Assembly: GCA_033782935.1 (NCBI GenBank)
Contig: JAWQEG010001220.1
Location: forward strand, 2,170,001-2,234,000
Source: Petrolisthes cinctipes
Lineage: Eukaryota > Arthropoda > Malacostraca > Decapoda > Porcellanidae
Reading direction: 5' to 3'
Length of the DNA: 64,000 bases
Shown here: positions 60,153-64,000 of the stretch, piece by piece
Layout of the letters: each line of letters opens with the position of its first letter
Position numbering within the stretch: position 1 is the stretch's first letter
Position numbers and translations under genes: made by a program
The notes under the pieces: generated by a model
What the model was told of the DNA's origin: nothing
What the model saw: only the letters and a program-made list of their open reading frames with translations
Database searches by the model: none

Positions 60153-63100
60153 TGTTAGAGTATTTTCAAAATACAGGCCAAAAACATACTGAAAATCGAT
60201 CTTTTAGGTGCCCAAAAGTCGATATGTGCATGCATCTTCTGTACCCGTTTATATCTCAAATTCTGGCCCTAAACACCCGAAAATTCGATATTTTGGGGTC
60301 CCAGAAGCGATCTGTACATGCCTACTCCGTGTTAGAGTATTTTCAAAATTCAGGCCCAAAACATGCTGAAAATCGATATTTTTGGTGCCCAAAGTCAATA
60401 TGTGCATGTATCTTCTGTACCCGTTTATATCTTAAATTCAGGCTCAAAACACCCGAAAATTCAATATTTTGGGGTCCCAGAAGCAATCTGTACATGCCTA
60501 CTCAGTGCTAGAATATTTTCAAAATATAGGCTAAAAACATGCAAAAAATCGATCTTTTAGGTGCCAAAAAGTCGATATCTCAAATTCAGTCCCAAAACAC
60601 CCGAAAATTCGATATTTAGGGGTCCCAGAAGCGATCTGTACATGCCTACTCCGTGTTAGAGTATTTTCAAAATACATGCTCAAAACATACTGAAAATCGA
60701 TCTTTTAGGTGCACAAAAGTCGATATGTGCATGCATCTTCAGTACCCGTTTATATCTCAAATTCAGGCTCAAAACACCCAAAAATTCAATATTTTGGGGT
60801 CCCAGAAGCAATCTGTACATGCCTACTCAGTGTTAGAGTATTTTCAAAATAAAGGCCCAAAACATGCTGATAATCGATATTTTAGATGCCCAAAGTCAAT
60901 ATGTGCATGTATTTTCTGTACCCGTTTATATCTCAAATTCAGGCTCAAAACACCCGAAAATTCAATATTTTGGGGTCCCAGAAGCAATCTGTACATGCCT
61001 ATACAGTGCTAGAATATTTTCAAAATATAGGCTAAAAACATGCTAAAAATCGACATTTTAGGTGTCAAAAAATCGATATCTCAAATTCAGTCCCAAAACA
61101 CCCGAAAATTCGATATTTAGAGGTCCCAGAAGGTATCTGTACATGCCTACTCCGTGTTAGAGTATTTTCAAAATACAGGCCAAAAACATACTGAAAATCG
61201 ATCTTTTAGGTGCCCAAAAGTCGATATGTGCATGCATCTTCTGTACCCGTTTATATCTCAAATTCTGGCCCTAAACACCCGGAAATTCGATATTTTGGGG
61301 TCCCAGAAGCGATCTGTACATGCCTAATCCGTGTTAGAGTATTTTCAAAATTCAGGCCCAAAACATGCTGAAAATCGATATTTTTGGTGCCCAAAGTCAA
61401 TATGTGCATGTATCTTCTGTACCCGTTTATATCTCAAATTCAGGCTCAAAACACCCGAAAATTCAATATTTTGGGGTCCCAGAAGCAATCTGTACATGCC
61501 TACTCAGTGCTAGAATATTTTCAAAATATAGGCTAAAAACATGCTAAAAATCGACATTTTAGGTGCCAAAAAATCGATATCTCAAATTCAGTCCCAAAAC
61601 ACCCGAAAATTCGATATTTAGAGGTCCCAGAAGGTATCTGTACATGCCTACTCCGTGTTAGAGTATTTTCAAAATACAGGCCAAAAACATACTGAAAATC
61701 GATCTTTTAGGTGCCCAAAAGTCGATATGTGCATGCATCTTCTGTACCCGTTTATATCTCAAATTCTGGCCCTAAACACCCGAAAATTCGATATTTTGGG
61801 GTCCCAGAAGCGATCTGTACATGCCTACTCCGTGTTAGAGTATTTTCAAAATTCAGGCCCAAAACATGCTGAAAATCGATATTTTTGGTGCCCAAAGTCA
61901 ATATGTGCATGTATCTTCTGTACCCGTTTATATCTCAAATTCAGGCTCAAAACACCCGAAAATTCAATATTTTGGGGTCCCAGAAGCAATCTGTACAGTG
62001 CTAGAATATTTTCAAAATATAGGCTAAAAACATGCTAAAAATCGATCTTTTAGGTGCCAAAAAGTCGATATCTCAAATTCAGTCCCAAAACACCCGAAAA
62101 TTCGATATTTAGGGGTCCCAGAAGCGATCTGTACATGCCTACTCCGTGTTAGAGTATTTTCAAAATACATGCTCAAAACATACTGAAAATCGATCTTTTA
62201 GGTGCACAAAAGTCGATATGTGCATGCATCTTCAGTACCCGTTTATATCTCAAATTCAGGCTCAAAACACCCGAAAATTCAATATTTTGGGGTCCCAGAA
62301 GCAATCTGTACATGCCTACTCAGTGTTAGAGTATTTTCAAAATAAAGGCCCAAAACATGCTGAAAATCGATATTTTAGATGCCCAAAGTCAATATGTGCA
62401 TGTATTTTCTGTACCCGTTTATATCTCAAATTCAGGCTCAAAACACCCGAAAATTCAATATTTTGGGGTCCCAGAAGCAATCTGTACATGCCTATACAGT
62501 GCTAGAATATTTTCAAAATATAGGCTAAAAACATGCTAAAAATCGACATTTTAGGTGTCAAAAAATCGATATCTCAAATTCAGTCCCAAAACACCCGAAA
62601 ATTCGATATTTAGAGGTCCCAGAAGGTATCTGTACATGCCTACTCCGTGTTAGAGTATTTTCAAAATACAGGCCAAAAACATACTGAAAATCGATCTTTT
62701 AGGTGCCCAAAAGTCGATATGTGCATGCATCTTCTGTACCCGTTTATATCTCAAATTCTGGCCCTAAACACCCGGAAATTCGATATTTTGGGGTCCCAGA
62801 AGCGATCTGTACATGCCTACTCCGTGTTAGAGTATTTTCAAAATTCAGGCCCAAAACATGCTGAAAATCGATATTTTTGGTGCCCAAAGTCAATATGTGC
62901 ATGTATCTTCTGTACCCGTTTATATCTCAAATTCAGGCTCAATATACCCGAAAATTCAATATTTTGGGGTCCCAGAAGCAATCTGTACATGCCTACTCAG
63001 TGCTAGAATATTTTCAAAATATAGGCTAAAAACATGCTAAAAATCGATCTTTTATGTGCCAAAAAGTCGATATCTCAAATTCAGTCCCAAAACACCCGAA

Positions 63101-63639
63101 AATTCGATATTTAGGGTTCCCAGAAGCGATCTGTACATGCCTACTCCGTGTTAGAGTATTTTCAAAATACATGCTCAAAACATACTGAAAATCGATCTTT
63201 TAGGTGCACAAAAGTCGATATGTGTATGCATCTTCAGTACCCGTTTATATCTCAAATTCAGGCTCAAAACACCCGAAAATTCAAATGTTTGGGGTCCCAG
63301 AAGCAATCTGTACATGCCTACTCAGTGTTAGAATATTTTCAAACTACAGGCCCAAAACATGCTGAAAATCGATATTTTAGATGCCCAAAGTCAATATGTG
63401 CATGTATCTTCTGTACCCGTTTATATCTCAAATTCAGGCTCAAAACACCCGAAAATTCAATATTTTGGGGTCCCAGAAGCAATCTGTACAGTGCTAGAAT
63501 ATTTTCAAAATATAGGCTAAAAACATGCTAAAAATCGATCTTTTAGGTGCCAAAAAGTCGATATCTCAAATTCAGTCCCAAAACACCCGAAAATTCGATA
63601 TTTAAGGGTCCCAGAAGCGATCTGTACATGCCTACTCCG
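60153..63639. repeat. Run of seven A-B-C trimers
   Basis: Units start at 60153, 60654, 61155, 61656 (491 bp), 62147, 62648 and 63149 (491 bp). The pair 60654-61155 is copied at 62147-62648 at an offset of 1,493 bp, sharing aataaaggccc, ctatacagtgc, tgtattttctg and acccggaaattc. Both 491-bp units have the 10-bp deletion in B. Confidence 0.89.
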
Positions 63640-64000
63640 TGTTAGAGTATTTTCAAATTACATGCTCAAAACATACTGAAAATCGATCTTTTAGGTGCAC
63701 AAAAGTCGATATGTGCATGCATCTTCAGTACCCGTTTATATCTCAAATTCAGGCTCAAAACACCCGAAAATTCAATATTTTGGGGTCCCAGAAGCAATCT
63801 GTACATGCCTACTCAGTGTTAGAGTATTTTCAAAATACAGGCCCAAAACATGCTGAAAATCGAGATTTTAGATGCCCAAAGTCAATATGTGCATGTATTT
63901 TCTGTACCCGTTTATATCTCAAATTCAGGCTTAAAACACCTGAAAATTCAATATTTTGGAGTCCCAGAAGCAATCTGTACATGCCTACAAAGTGCTAGAA
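63640..64000. repeat. Partial unit at the right window edge
   Basis: A1 (63640-63816), B1 (63817-63992) and the first 8 bases of a C (tgctagaa). The A dyad is broken here (tcaaattacatg). The array continues past the window. Confidence 0.88.

Larger units (their letters stand above)
1..64000. repeat. Tandem satellite array with higher-order repeats
   Basis: Every base falls in a monomer that starts with tgttagag or tgctagaa and recurs every 148, 176 or 177 bp in one orientation. Both window edges cut into the array, so its full length is greater than 64 kb. About 385 monomers are present. They form A-B-C trimers of 501 bp plus a minority of dimers and tetramers. No unique spacer, mobile element or gene interrupts it. 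Open reading frames of 60-160 codons are common on both strands, but they are the same few frames repeated and are not credible genes. Location near a centromere or in other heterochromatin is inferred from array size and nucleosome-scale monomers; it is not shown by the sequence. Confidence 0.97.

Noticed and set aside
60029..60511. Longest open frame, 160 codons
   Set aside because: It is long only because the C monomer with its usual stop is missing at 59,800-60,152; the encoded sequence is the same repeat translation.
1..64000. CRISPR array
   Set aside because: Repeats are far too long and there are no unique spacers between them.
1..64000. Bacterial or phage origin, or a novel defence system
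   Set aside because: No coding content and tens of kilobases of homogenised 148-177 bp monomers; this is typical eukaryotic satellite DNA.
1..64000. Naming the species from the monomer
   Set aside because: The monomer does not match any satellite I can recall with confidence (for example the Arabidopsis 178-bp, rice CentO or maize CentC repeats). A database search of the A, B and C consensus would be needed; a strong hit in one genus would settle it.

Overview
The window is one uninterrupted tandem satellite array. All 64,000 bases belong to a single family of related monomers, all in the same head-to-tail orientation, and both window edges lie inside the array. I see no protein gene, RNA gene, transposon, inversion or unique sequence. 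A 64-kb array with monomers of 148-177 bp points to a eukaryotic nuclear chromosome, most likely centromeric, pericentromeric or subtelomeric heterochromatin. Nothing in the sequence lets me name the species. One monomer counted by hand (501-676) is 37.5% G+C.

There are three monomer classes: A (177 bp), B (176 bp) and C (148 bp, a shortened form lacking 29 bp). The basic higher-order unit is the trimer A-B-C (501 bp). Reading the diagnostic bases shows that A, B and C each have two forms, and that trimers A1-B1-C1 and A2-B2-C2 tend to alternate. The longer repeat is therefore a hexamer of about 1,002 bp. Each full-length monomer is itself an old tandem duplication of an ~88-bp half unit (roughly 70% identical by hand alignment).

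I set the register by reading every monomer start (tgttagag or tgctagaa). This gives 95 A-B-C trimers, 21 B-C dimers (324 bp), 12 A-C dimers (about 325 bp), 3 dimers in which the second monomer is a B/C hybrid, 3 A-A-B-C units, 2 A-B-B-C units, 1 A-B-D-C unit with a divergent monomer, 1 A-B unit lacking C, and a partial A-B-C unit at the right edge. The total is about 385 monomers. The irregular units are the expected products of unequal exchange between monomers.

Region by region: 1-16.5 kb is a 'left-type' array rich in irregular dimers. At about 16.5 kb several diagnostic bases switch together to a 'right-type' array. From 22.4 to 41 kb the array consists of large, very recent duplications: a ~5.9-kb block repeated at an offset of 6,799 bp, then partial third copies and a 1,503-bp tandem duplication. 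From 42.9 to 48.3 kb left-type units reappear inside the right-type array, most clearly at 45,871-48,345. From 52.4 to 53.7 kb is the most degenerate stretch. From 53.7 to 64 kb is again regular, with a run of three B-C dimers and older copies of the 39-41 kb block.

No genes act together here. If the array has a function, it would be structural, for example as a chromatin or kinetochore platform. That role is inferred from sequence class only.
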